Shown here one piece after another: positions 46,681 to 56,019 of a DNA stretch of 64,000 bases (within the stretch, counting starts at the first letter, position 1; each line of letters opens with the position of its first letter). The notes beneath the pieces were generated by a model that saw only the letters and a list, made by a program, of their open reading frames with translations, made no database searches and was not told where the DNA came from. A program made the position numbers and the translations under genes. Source of the stretch: Bdellovibrionales bacterium (GTDB lineage Bacteria > Bdellovibrionota > UBA1018 > CAIMNF01); assembly GCA_947462765.1 (NCBI GenBank), contig CANHQK010000008.1, positions 1 through 64,000 on the forward strand. Reading direction: 5' to 3'.

Positions 46681-47139
46681 GTGATTCTTGAGAAAATCGC
46701 CAATCGGAAAGTCGTCACCATTGCGGGGTCGGAGAACCTGAAGGAAGCGTCGAAGCTGATGCGCGACCGGCATGTGGGGAGCCTGGTTGTGGTCAAGAAA
46801 GAGGGTCTCCGGGAGATCCCCGTGGGCGTGCTCACCGACCGTGACATCGTCGTGTCCACTTGCGCGTTCGGGATACCCCCGGACGGTGTGTTGGTCCGTG
46901 ATGTCATGTCCTCCGAATTCGTTTCGGCCAAGATCAGTGACAGTTTCTATCATGTGTTGAACCTCATGAAGGAACACGGCATCCACCGGATTCCCCTGGT
47001 GGACGGCACGGGAAGTCTTTCGGGAATCGTCACGAGTCACGAGTTGCTGGCGGTTTTGGCCGATGAACTGGAATTGGTGGTCAAAGTGGCGGATCGGCAA
47101 CACGAAGTGGAATCCGAGCGCCGTCCCCACCTCCTGTGA
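46681..47139 (+). CDS. Tandem CBS-domain protein
   Basis: SLVVVKKEGLREIPVGVLTDRDIVVS and VRDVMSSEFVSAKISDSFYHVLNLMKEHGIHRIPLVDGTGSLSGIVTSHELL. GTG start with aaggaga RBS. Confidence 0.9.
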   Translation: MILEKIANRKVVTIAGSENLKEASKLMRDRHVGSLVVVKKEGLREIPVGVLTDRDIVVSTCAFGIPPDGVLVRDVMSSEFVSAKISDSFYHVLNLMKEHGIHRIPLVDGTGSLSGIVTSHELLAVLADELELVVKVADRQHEVESERRPHLL

Positions 47140-47146
47140 GGATTCC

Positions 47147-47650
47147 ATGAGAACAGGTGCTGGAAACTATTTCAGAGACCATACGGTGAAAGAGCGAAAG
47201 TCCCGTTGGTTCGTCTTTGCCAACCGGACGGGGGCGGTGTTTTATCGGGATCTTCCGGATCACCACTTTCAGTTTGTGGACCGTCTGGAGAACCCGGCCG
47301 GGAGTCGGATGGAAAGCGATTTCGATTCCGACCGGCCCGGTTCGGGCATGTCGAGCGCCGGAGACGGAACCATCCGCCATTCGCTCGATCGGACCTTCCA
47401 TCATGCGGAACGGAACGTAGAACACTTCGCGGGTGCGGTGGCGGGCAGACTCGATGAGGCTCTCGGGCATCATGAGTTCACGGAGCTGGTGGTGGTAGCA
47501 GAGCCCCGTTTTCTGGGCTTGCTCCGGTCCAAGTTGAGCCCGGGGGTGAGGGAGCGAGTCCGGCACGAAGTTCATCGCGAACTCATCCAGGGTTCCGACG
47601 AGGAGTTGAGGGCGGCCGCCATTCGGGCCATCCGGAACTCGAGGAAGTGA
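47147..47650 (+). CDS. Host attachment protein family (baeRF/eRF1-like fold)
   Basis: RWFVFANRTGAVFYRD...HHEFTELVVVAEPRFLGLLRSKLSPGVRERVRHEVHRELIQGSDEELRAA. Confidence 0.85.
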   Translation: MRTGAGNYFRDHTVKERKSRWFVFANRTGAVFYRDLPDHHFQFVDRLENPAGSRMESDFDSDRPGSGMSSAGDGTIRHSLDRTFHHAERNVEHFAGAVAGRLDEALGHHEFTELVVVAEPRFLGLLRSKLSPGVRERVRHEVHRELIQGSDEELRAAAIRAIRNSRK

Positions 47651-47660
47651 TGGCGCACCT

Positions 47661-47676
47661 TGTAAAAACGTTTACA
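47661..47676. promoter_or_regulatory. Perfect inverted repeat TGTAAA-AACG-TTTACA, possible operator
   Basis: 6-bp arms, 4-bp spacer, in the intergenic region upstream of the M14 carboxypeptidase gene. Confidence 0.4.
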
Positions 47677-47735
47677 GAAAGCGGTTGAAACTCCGCATCC
47701 CTTCAGAGACACTCTCGCCACTGGGGGAGTTCAAT

Positions 47736-49151
47736 ATGAAATCATTCGTCGTTCTTTTGCTCGCATTCGCTTTGCTTTCCGGTCGTCCGGCAGTGGCCCA
47801 CACCACAGGAAACCGTCTGGTACGGGTCCAACTTTCCGACTATCGCAATGGAATGAAGCGCATTCAGGGGCAATCGATCGACGTGGCCGGCGTGAATCTC
47901 GATACTCGGGAGGCCGACTTATTGGTGAATGCCGCTCAGGCCGAGTGGCTTTCCAAGAACGGCTTCCGTTTTCGCGAAATCCTGGAGAAGGTCGACTCCT
48001 CAGCTCCCGATTCCCGCTATCAGAACCCGACCAAGGTCGAATCCGCTCTGAAGCAATACGCGGCCGCCTATCCTTCAATCACCAAACTCATCTCAATCGG
48101 AAAATCCCTTCAGGGCCGTGACATTTGGGCGATCCAGATCACTGAAAATGCTTCGAAGGCCTCCGCCTCCAAGCCGCACGTGTTTTTCAATTCCATGCAC
48201 CATGCCCGTGAGGTCATGACCTCCGAGGTGGGCCTCGATATCATCGATCAACTCCTTCAGGGGTATGGTAAAGATCCACAAATCACGCAGTGGCTTCGGA
48301 ACTACGTCGTCGACGTGGTGCCGATGTTCAATGTGGACGGAAACAATCTGGTTTGGACGAGCGATTCCATGTGGCGGAAGAATGCCCGTGGCGGGTACGG
48401 TGTCGATATCAACCGGAACTATCCCTATGCCTGGAACAGCTGTCGTGGATCGAGTGGATCACGCTGGGCCCAGGACTTCCGCGGAGACAGCGCCGCCTCC
48501 GAGCCGGAAACCCAGGTCATGATGAATTTTGTCTCGAACATCCGTCCGGTCTTCTCGATTTCCTATCATTCCTACAGTGAGATCGTGATCTATCCTTATG
48601 GCTGTGCAGGTCAGCGTACCGAGACGCACGAGGTGGTTGAAAAAATCGGTAAAGAGCTCGCCTCCAAGCTCGTAAAGGATGACGGGCGTGGGACTTACCG
48701 TGCCGGAACCGCTCCTGAGCTTCTCTATTCGGTCGACGGTGGCGATATCGACTGGCATTACGCCGTTGCGGGAGTGATTCCTTACGTGATCGAGGTCAAT
48801 TCGACCTCTCAGGGATTCCAGCCTTCTTATGCGCAATGGCGCGACAAGACGGTCGCCGGACAGCGTGCAGGCTGGAGGTACCTCCTGTCCCGAATGGATG
48901 GAGCCTCGCTTTACGGTCAGGTTCGGGGTCCCTCCGGAATGGGTGTACAAAATGCGACCCTCGAAGTCCGTTCGGTGGGTGGGACGTTCAAGCAAAAAGT
49001 CCGCCCCGCTGCTGAGGGTTTCTTTACGGTCATTCTCAATCCGGGACAATACGAGATCAGCGTCGAGGCGCCGGGTTTGAAGCGTTCGAGCAAGGTGGTC
49101 ACAGTGGGCGAAACCCGTCTCCGGACCGATCTTTCACTTTCGACTCTTTAA
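47736..49151 (+). CDS. Secreted zinc carboxypeptidase (peptidase M14) with carboxypeptidase-regulatory-like C-terminal domain
   Basis: FNSMHHAREVMTSEVGLDII (HxxE), GYGVDINRNYPYAW, ISYHSYSEIVIYPYG, PYVIEVNST; C-terminal GQVRGPSGMGVQNATLEVRSVGG...YEISVEAPGLK. Confidence 0.93.
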   Translation: MKSFVVLLLAFALLSGRPAVAHTTGNRLVRVQLSDYRNGMKRIQGQSIDVAGVNLDTREADLLVNAAQAEWLSKNGFRFREILEKVDSSAPDSRYQNPTKVESALKQYAAAYPSITKLISIGKSLQGRDIWAIQITENASKASASKPHVFFNSMHHAREVMTSEVGLDIIDQLLQGYGKDPQITQWLRNYVVDVVPMFNVDGNNLVWTSDSMWRKNARGGYGVDINRNYPYAWNSCRGSSGSRWAQDFRGDSAASEPETQVMMNFVSNIRPVFSISYHSYSEIVIYPYGCAGQRTETHEVVEKIGKELASKLVKDDGRGTYRAGTAPELLYSVDGGDIDWHYAVAGVIPYVIEVNSTSQGFQPSYAQWRDKTVAGQRAGWRYLLSRMDGASLYGQVRGPSGMGVQNATLEVRSVGGTFKQKVRPAAEGFFTVILNPGQYEISVEAPGLKRSSKVVTVGETRLRTDLSLSTL

Positions 49152-49462
49152 TTACCGAACGTCTGGATCAAAACAAAGGGATGGACCACGACGCACAGAA
49201 AGGTGCGCTCGGGGGTCTTTTCCCAGCTGGAGAGCATGTCGAGATCGGGTTTGGTGACGGCACCGGACCCGATCCATTCTTTCACGCGGTCTTCTTCGTT
49301 CTTGGCTACGGCAAGAGCCACTTCGATGAGCTCCAGAGCAGGGGACACGACAATCACGGTGTCCTTCGCCATTTGCTTTCTGATCAGTGACCATTCGGCA
49401 GGACCGAGTGATTTTTCAAGCTCTGCGCGCAGAGGGTCGGATTCAGGATTTTTTGGGCACAT
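49148..49462 (-). CDS. DUF2288 family protein
   Basis: GPAEWSLIRKQMAKDTVIVVSPALELIEVALAVAKNEEDRVKEWIGSGAVTKPDLDMLSSWEKTPERTFLCVVVHPFVLIQ matches the DUF2288 pattern. Confidence 0.8.
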   Translation of the reverse strand: MCPKNPESDPLRAELEKSLGPAEWSLIRKQMAKDTVIVVSPALELIEVALAVAKNEEDRVKEWIGSGAVTKPDLDMLSSWEKTPERTFLCVVVHPFVLIQTFGN

Positions 49463-51059
49463 AACGCTTCGGTAGGTTCACCACAAAAGTGGTATTGGGC
49501 TGGTTTCGGTCGAGTTTGAGCTCACCTTGATGAGATTTTACGATACCGAGTGAAATACTGAGACCGAGTCCGGTACCCTTGCCGACTTCTTTGGTGGTGA
49601 AGAACGGCTCAAGAATTTTTTTGGCGATTTCGGTTGGTATGCCCTGACCGGAATCGGAAACCCTGATTTCCAGGCGTTCTCCGACGTCTAGCACTTCGAC
49701 TCTGACCCATTTTTCTTCGAGTCCCTGTACGGCGTCGAATGCGTTATTCAACAGGTTCAGTAACACTTGAGAAATCTGGGTGGACTGGCACTCGATCATG
49801 AGACCGGCAGGGATCGGGTCGATCCGGAGTTCGGTACCATGGCTCCTGAACCGGGCATGACAGAAACTCACTGTGTCCTCGATGATGTCTTGGATGCTTT
49901 TTTGCTCGTAAGAGTCCCGGTTGCCATCCCGTGAGAAAATCTGGAGCCCCTTCACAATCCGTGCGATCCGGTTCGACGTCTGTTCGATCACCTCGACCCC
50001 CTTCGCCACGGAGTCGAGTGCGGGTCGGTCTTTGGCCAGCATCAGTTTCAAATGCTGGGCTTTGCCCAGAATGATGGCGAGCGGGTTATTGATTTCATGG
50101 GCGATGCCGGCGGACATTTCGCCCAAGCTCGACATTTTAGAGATATGTAGCATCTGGATTTCTTTTTCTCGGACCTCGGTCACATCCCAGTTCGCACCCA
50201 CCAGGCGCTCGATCGTTCCGTCTGGGGCGAAGGTGCAGCGGGCACTCGCAGCAATCCTCTTGGTTTTTCCTGAGGGGGTGACGACACGGAATTCGGCTTT
50301 GAAGTCTTTTCTGAGCCGGACAGTCTCAGCCAGTTCAAACTGGATCCGTGCGACATCGTCCGGGTGCAAGGTCTTTTCAAAAGCCTCGTAGGCGCCGCTG
50401 AATTCCCCCTCCGGGATCTCGAAGAGTTCGTACATGTACTCATCCCAGACCAGGATGTTCTTTTTCAGATTCCAATCCCAGATCCCGAATTTGAGTGATC
50501 GGACAGCCTGATCCAGTCGTTCCCTGCTTTTTTCGAGAGCCTCTTTATGGGCGATGTTCTCGTAGGTGATTGAAACCACCCGGCATATGAATTCAATATA
50601 GGCTCGGTGGTCGGAGTTGAATGCATTTTCCCGGTCTGAAACCACACCGATGGTTCCGACACACTCACCTTGATAAAGGATCGGACAATAGAGCCTGGAG
50701 GTGAGCTGGAGACGTTTCTGGAATTCCATTTGCGGTTCCGGATCAGTCCCGCTCATCCAGGTGGCTTTGTTCCGGATGACCCAACCCGGGTGACGGTCCA
50801 TTGCGGTGGCCTCGGCAGCGGCCCGTTCCTCGGGCGAGAGTCCTTCCGCATGGATCAATTCGAGGAGTCCGGTTTCCTGGTTGACGAAGTAGAACCCCGT
50901 CGATCGGAACTCGATATTCCGGCGAAGGACGTTCAGGATGGCGCTCCCGAGCTCGGTGAAGGTAGTGGTCTCGATGATCTGACTGAGCAATGGAGACAGC
51001 CGCTCAAGGGTTTGAGCCAGGGCTCCAGTGGGCAAGTGAGGGGTCGAGAAAGGGCTCAT
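49443..51059 (-). CDS. GAF-PAS sensor histidine kinase
   Basis: N-terminal GAF-like and PAS segments; [28 protein letters not shown] (H-box), [13 protein letters not shown] (N), VSDSGQGIP (G1), [22 protein letters not shown] (G2). Confidence 0.93.
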   Translation of the reverse strand: MSPFSTPHLPTGALAQTLERLSPLLSQIIETTTFTELGSAILNVLRRNIEFRSTGFYFVNQETGLLELIHAEGLSPEERAAAEATAMDRHPGWVIRNKATWMSGTDPEPQMEFQKRLQLTSRLYCPILYQGECVGTIGVVSDRENAFNSDHRAYIEFICRVVSITYENIAHKEALEKSRERLDQAVRSLKFGIWDWNLKKNILVWDEYMYELFEIPEGEFSGAYEAFEKTLHPDDVARIQFELAETVRLRKDFKAEFRVVTPSGKTKRIAASARCTFAPDGTIERLVGANWDVTEVREKEIQMLHISKMSSLGEMSAGIAHEINNPLAIILGKAQHLKLMLAKDRPALDSVAKGVEVIEQTSNRIARIVKGLQIFSRDGNRDSYEQKSIQDIIEDTVSFCHARFRSHGTELRIDPIPAGLMIECQSTQISQVLLNLLNNAFDAVQGLEEKWVRVEVLDVGERLEIRVSDSGQGIPTEIAKKILEPFFTTKEVGKGTGLGLSISLGIVKSHQGELKLDRNQPNTTFVVNLPKRYVPKKS

Positions 51060-51502
51060 GCTCCGAATTCTGGATCGATCGCCTGCAAGGCCTCAAGAGC
51101 CGCCTTCACGCATTTTTCGTCCTGGGCATAATGACCGCCGCTGACTCCGATCGCACCAATGAGGGCGCCTTTGGCTTTAAGGGGTGATCCCCCTCCCAAC
51201 AGAATGAAGTCCGGCAAGTGCTGTGCCCCTTGGAGGAGGATCGGATCATCCTTGATGAACTGGTACCAGGGTTCACCCGTCGGGAGCCCGAATCCCATTG
51301 CAGTCTTGGCTTTTTTGATCGAGCCCTCGAGGCTCACATGGGCCGCATCATCCATCGACGCGAAGGCGCGAAGTCTTCCGGCATGGTCGAGCACTGCAAC
51401 CGAGATTCGCATTCCTGTTTCCGAGGCTTTGGCAACCGCTTGATCGACCAGGAATCGGGCGGCTTCGAGGGTCAGAACGGGACGCGAGGTGTTCGATTTC
51501 AT
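51056..51502 (-). CDS. GlcG/HbpS-family (heme-binding protein-like)
   Basis: LTLEAARFLVDQAVAKASETGMRISVAVLDHAGRLRAFASMDDAAHVSLEGSIKKAKTA...LGGGSPLKAKGALIGAIGVSGGHYAQDEKCVKAAL. RBS aaggag before MKSNTS. Confidence 0.92.
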   Translation of the reverse strand: MKSNTSRPVLTLEAARFLVDQAVAKASETGMRISVAVLDHAGRLRAFASMDDAAHVSLEGSIKKAKTAMGFGLPTGEPWYQFIKDDPILLQGAQHLPDFILLGGGSPLKAKGALIGAIGVSGGHYAQDEKCVKAALEALQAIDPEFGA

Positions 51503-51525
51503 TGGATTCTCCTTCAAGTAATGAT

Positions 51526-52878
51526 TCAGAGCAGGGATTGAAGCATCTCGGGATGCAATTTCTGATGGATCTCGTGCGAGGCCCTGACAGGCAGGGCGCT
51601 TTCGAAGGACCGGGTACCGTAGGTATAGCGTTTGAAGTCCTCCACGAACGACGCTTGATAGTACTCGCCCATCCAGCCGATGAATTCCTCGATGTGGAAG
51701 GGACGGAAAATCCGGGTTGCGACGAGGTGCCGCATGAAGGGCTTCAAGCCCCCTTTCGAACGGGTTTTTCCGTCGAGGTAGCTCATGAATCGCTCTCCGA
51801 AGGAATAGGCGGCGCGATCGGTCGAGCGGGTGTAGTAGGGGTGGGAGGACATCCCTGTACTTCCCGAAAGACTTCCGATGGCCTGGTACCCGTCATCACG
51901 CCAAGAGGCGAGGGCCTCATCCACCCATCCGGCATTGCCGTTAGCCGGCATCATTCCCCGCGCAAAGTAAGAATGGAACAGTTCGTGGCCCACGGCGGAC
52001 ATGTCAGTCATGGTCGCTCCGCAGTACTCCATTCCGCCCGCACCGGCCAAATAGACCGTGATCGATGGATGCGGAAAGGGACCGTAATCCCGCTCGAGCT
52101 CAGAAATGACGCTGGTAACCCGGTCCTTCAAACGTTCGAGCGAGGACGAGAACACTCCGCCATTGGTATACAGCACCACCGGGAGTTCCCGGCCGTCGAT
52201 CGAACGGAGTCCGAACCGCAGCTCCGGGTAGAGCCCTTTCGGAGCCGTATGGAAAAAGATGCTCGAGGAAGTGAAGTGGGAAGGATAGCGGATCTCGTAG
52301 GTCTGGGCATCAAAGCGGTGAACCACTCCGTTGGTGTAGAGGGTCTGCTCGGAGGTTAACCCCTTGAAGCGCAGGATCAGAGTCATCTTCACCTGATCGA
52401 ACTCGAGATTGGCCGGGAGATAACGTTCAAGAAAACGGCGTTCCTCGAGGTCAGAGGTCCAGAATGCGCTCTTCACCCCGTCCTGGCGGAACTCGACCAG
52501 ATCGGTGAGAGGAAGGGTGAGGTCAAGCTGGTGCATTCCCGGTGCGGTCAGGCGCTCGATCACCCGAACCGAAGTTTCTTGTCCCGGGGTTCGGGTCAGG
52601 GAAGCCGTGACAGGCTTTCCGTCTAGGGAGAGTGTGGTGGGATCTTTCACCGAGTCGAAAACCGGATATCCTGCTTCAATGGTCAGGAATCGAATTTGGG
52701 TTTTGGCGACGGCCTGGCGGGTATTGATGTCGTAGGTGACCTCGTACAGGGCTTCTTCAAAATCAGCGAAGACCGCCTTGGAGTCACGGAAAGCGAAGGG
52801 TTTCGGTAGGTGCTGGAGATCGTGGTCGGAAGCACGGGCACAGGTCAGGGTCAGCAACGCAAAAATAATGAAAGGCAT
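51526..52878 (-). CDS. Secreted gluzincin-type (M1-like) metallopeptidase
   Basis: Signal peptide; GGMEYCGATM, AVGHELFHSYFARGMMPANGNAGWVDEALASW (HExxH-x18-E). Confidence 0.82.
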   Translation of the reverse strand: MPFIIFALLTLTCARASDHDLQHLPKPFAFRDSKAVFADFEEALYEVTYDINTRQAVAKTQIRFLTIEAGYPVFDSVKDPTTLSLDGKPVTASLTRTPGQETSVRVIERLTAPGMHQLDLTLPLTDLVEFRQDGVKSAFWTSDLEERRFLERYLPANLEFDQVKMTLILRFKGLTSEQTLYTNGVVHRFDAQTYEIRYPSHFTSSSIFFHTAPKGLYPELRFGLRSIDGRELPVVLYTNGGVFSSSLERLKDRVTSVISELERDYGPFPHPSITVYLAGAGGMEYCGATMTDMSAVGHELFHSYFARGMMPANGNAGWVDEALASWRDDGYQAIGSLSGSTGMSSHPYYTRSTDRAAYSFGERFMSYLDGKTRSKGGLKPFMRHLVATRIFRPFHIEEFIGWMGEYYQASFVEDFKRYTYGTRSFESALPVRASHEIHQKLHPEMLQSLL

Positions 52879-52936
52879 GGGTCCCCCTTTGGATCGGTTG
52901 AATCCCGCCCATCAGACCAAAGGAAGCGCTGACTGT

Positions 52937-53146
52937 CTAGCTGTTTTGCTGGTGGGAATCGTCGTCGGACTTCTTTTTCTCGGCAATCCGGTCCTGCTCG
53001 CGGCTCGGCTCAATTCCATTGAAGGAATCCTTGAAGTTCTTGATCGATTGGCCGAGGGAGCGTCCGAGATCCGGGAGCCGTTTCGGTCCGAAAATCAGCA
53101 GGACCACTCCGATGATCAGCATGTGCTCGAATGATATTCCAAACAT
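52937..53146 (-). CDS. tatA: Twin-arginine translocase subunit TatA/TatE
   Basis: MFGISFEHMLIIGVVLLIFGPKRLPDLGRSLGQSIKNFKDSFNG. Confidence 0.93.
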   Translation of the reverse strand: MFGISFEHMLIIGVVLLIFGPKRLPDLGRSLGQSIKNFKDSFNGIEPSREQDRIAEKKKSDDDSHQQNS

Positions 53147-53182
53147 GGGCTTTTTCCCCCTTCCTTCATTCTAACACGGGCC

Positions 53183-54514
53183 TTAGCTTCCGGCCACTTG
53201 GAGTTCGCTGAAGCGGATCTCGGGCGCGAAGAATCCTTTGCCCGTGGTGGCAAGCAGGGTTTGTCCGATTCCCGAAACATTCCGGATCAGGTCGAAAAAG
53301 TTCCCGGAAAGGGTGATGCCTTTCACTCCCTGTATCGGCACCCCGTCCTCGAGAAGCTCACCGCTCGCCGCAAGGGAGAACGCCCCGGAAGAGGAATTGA
53401 CCCCGGCATGGAGTCCGTCGAGAGCAAAGATACGGAGCACTTTTCCGGATCTCAAGCGGTTGTCGGGAGTGGTGCCGGGATCCATCACCAGTTGGGTCAG
53501 TGCCGTACCCAGTTGGCCCTTCGGGCTCCGGCTTGCGTGCCCGGTGGTGCCCGTCCCGAAGTGCCGGGCGGTAGCCGAGTTGTGGTAGAGCGAGACCAGT
53601 CTGCCCTGATCAATGAGGGTGAGGTCGGTTTTCTTCACCCCTTCGGCATCGGTTAACACATGGTGAAACCCTCGCTCGAAGCGCGGTAGATCCCGAAGGC
53701 TCAGTTCCGGGTGAGCGATGATCTCTCCGAGGGAGTTCCCGAAGCGGCTGTAGCCGTCTTTCACCGCTTTGGCCGAAAAGAGTCCGGTGAAACAGGTGAA
53801 GAGCCCCTGAAAACAGTCGGGCTCGAAGATCACATCGTATTTACCAGTGGGAACCGGGCGGGCATCGAGCAAGGTTCCCGTGAGTTGAAGAGTTTCTGCG
53901 ATGGTGGTCTCAGGATCCAGCTCCTGGAAGGTGCGGCCATTGCCACCCCGGTAGAAAAGGGCTTGTTTATCGCCGTCCTTCAAGAGTGCAGACGTGTAAC
54001 AATTGAACGATTTTTCCCGCTCATAGACCCGTAGTCCGAGGTGATTGCCGTAGTAGGAGTGGGATTCGCCCTCAGAGTAGCCGTTGTAAGGAACGCCTTG
54101 GACTCTCCGGTCTCGCTGCTTGATTTCCTCTTCCAGGCGGAGGGTCAGGCGGATTTTCTCCTCGAGAGAAGTGCTGTCCTCACGGTAGGTTTTTTGATTG
54201 GTATCGACCAAGGATTCTCCACTCAGGGTGATGCTCTGACTTTCGTCCCGTTCGACCGCACGAGTGAGCCTGAGAGCGCTCTCCACCATCGAACGGAGCG
54301 AGTCCAGTGAAAGATCCTCAGAATAACTGATACCCACCCGTTGGTCCCGGATCACCCGGACTCCGATCAAGCGGGATGAGGTGACCTTGTAAGTTTCGAT
54401 ACGACCCTGTTGGGCCGACAGGGAAAGTGCGTTCCCCTCGTTCAGGATGACATCAGACTGATCGGCTCCCAGCTTTTTGGCCCACTCCAAAGTCGATTCG
54501 ATTTCCGGCCTCAT
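53183..54514 (-). CDS. pmbA: TldD/PmbA-family metalloprotease, PmbA/TldE-like
   Basis: KLGADQSDVILNEGNALSLSAQQGRIETYKVTSSRLIGVRVIRDQRVGISYSEDLS...GVKGITLSGNFFDLIRNVSGIG. Confidence 0.9.
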   Translation of the reverse strand: MRPEIESTLEWAKKLGADQSDVILNEGNALSLSAQQGRIETYKVTSSRLIGVRVIRDQRVGISYSEDLSLDSLRSMVESALRLTRAVERDESQSITLSGESLVDTNQKTYREDSTSLEEKIRLTLRLEEEIKQRDRRVQGVPYNGYSEGESHSYYGNHLGLRVYEREKSFNCYTSALLKDGDKQALFYRGGNGRTFQELDPETTIAETLQLTGTLLDARPVPTGKYDVIFEPDCFQGLFTCFTGLFSAKAVKDGYSRFGNSLGEIIAHPELSLRDLPRFERGFHHVLTDAEGVKKTDLTLIDQGRLVSLYHNSATARHFGTGTTGHASRSPKGQLGTALTQLVMDPGTTPDNRLRSGKVLRIFALDGLHAGVNSSSGAFSLAASGELLEDGVPIQGVKGITLSGNFFDLIRNVSGIGQTLLATTGKGFFAPEIRFSELQVAGS

Positions 54515-55893
54515 TTGGCACCTCCCACCAGGATCTCGTCCACTTTGAGGGCGGGTTGGCCCACACTCGCAGGGATACTCCCACTCACCGAGCCGCACAT
54601 GCCTGCCATGATCTCGAAATTATCGGCCACCATGGAGATCCGTTTCAGCGTCTCCGGACCCGTTCCGATCAGAGTCGCCCCTTTCACCGGTCGGGTGATT
54701 TTACCGTTCTCAATCAGGTAGCCTTCTTGGACGGCAAAGTTGAACTCGCCGGTTCCGGTCTTCACCGATCCTCCCCCCATGGATCTGGCGTACAGACCGC
54801 GGTCGATACTGGCGATCAGCTCTTCGAAGCGGTGGGGGCCGGGTTCGATGAATGTGTTCCGCATCCGCGAGGCAGGCGCGAATCGGTAGCTCTGCCTCCG
54901 TGCGGATCCGGTACGCGGGTGTCCCGTTTTCAGATTTCCCACGTAATCGGCCATGAAGTTCTCCAGACGTCCGTTTTTGATCAGTTGGGTTCTCTGGGTC
55001 GGCATGCCTTCGTCGTCGATCGACAAAGATCCCCAGGCCCCCGGGATGGTTCCATCGTCCACCGCATTGACAGCAGAGTGGGCGATCGGTTCCCCTTTTT
55101 TATCCCAGAACACCGAGGCTTTTTTCTCGACGGACGTGGTCTCGAGCAGGTGTCCGCAGGCTTCGTGAAAGATCACTCCACCAAAGGCATGGTCGATCAC
55201 CACGGGCATGCTTCCCGCCGGGCAAGGCTCAGCATGGAGTGAAGTCACGGCCCGCCGGGCGATCTCGTTCGCAATGAATTCAGGGTCAAGTTTCTCTGCA
55301 TATTCCCAACCCAATGCAGCCCCTGGTCCGTAAAAGGCGGAGTCCTTTTGGTCGCCATCCGTGGCTACAGCTTCCGAGCCGATCCGCGTGTACAGTCTGA
55401 GATCGGTCGCGTGAAGTCCGTGGGAGTTGAACAGTTCGATTTCCTGGTGCCGCTCGAGGGAGTGAGCCGAGACCTGGGAGATTTCCCGGCTCTGTTTCCG
55501 GGTCGATTCGTCGATTTTTCTGAGTAAGCGGATACGGGCTTCGAGGTCCGACCCGAAGGGAGAGTGAGAGGCCGATCGGGAGACTCTGCCTTCCGTTCGA
55601 AAGGAGGTTGAGCCTGAAAAAACTGGCGTCCGCTGATCCGGTGCGCAGAGTAGGCGAATGACCCGGATCAATTCGTCTTCTGCTGGAGAGTTCGTGTATC
55701 CGTAAAGGACCTTGGTTCCGAATAGAACCCGGAGACCGATTCCGAAATCGATTCCGTCAGTAATTTGATCCACCTTACTCGATTTCAGGTTTACCGATAG
55801 GGTCCGGTTCCGTTCGATGAACAGGTCTGCGAAGTCCGCTCCGAGGGAAAGGGCACAATCGATCACTTTTTTTGCAATGGCTTCATTCAGCAT
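54511..55893 (-). CDS. tldD: TldD metalloprotease
   Basis: VIDHAFGGVIFHEACGHLLETTSVEKKASVFWDKKGEPIAHSAVNAVDDGTIPGAWGSLSIDDEGMPTQRTQLIKNGRL; HExxxH motif. 4-nt overlap with pmbA. Confidence 0.95.
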   Translation of the reverse strand: MLNEAIAKKVIDCALSLGADFADLFIERNRTLSVNLKSSKVDQITDGIDFGIGLRVLFGTKVLYGYTNSPAEDELIRVIRLLCAPDQRTPVFSGSTSFRTEGRVSRSASHSPFGSDLEARIRLLRKIDESTRKQSREISQVSAHSLERHQEIELFNSHGLHATDLRLYTRIGSEAVATDGDQKDSAFYGPGAALGWEYAEKLDPEFIANEIARRAVTSLHAEPCPAGSMPVVIDHAFGGVIFHEACGHLLETTSVEKKASVFWDKKGEPIAHSAVNAVDDGTIPGAWGSLSIDDEGMPTQRTQLIKNGRLENFMADYVGNLKTGHPRTGSARRQSYRFAPASRMRNTFIEPGPHRFEELIASIDRGLYARSMGGGSVKTGTGEFNFAVQEGYLIENGKITRPVKGATLIGTGPETLKRISMVADNFEIMAGMCGSVSGSIPASVGQPALKVDEILVGGAK

Positions 55894-56019
55894 GGAGGCA
55901 GTATAGCGAGGGTGCGATGCGCCAGAAAAGGACAATACAAAAGAACCATCACGGAACCGAACTTTAGTTGAGACAAAACCATCCGGTTTCGTTAGACTTT
56001 CGCCCATGGAGAGCCAGCT

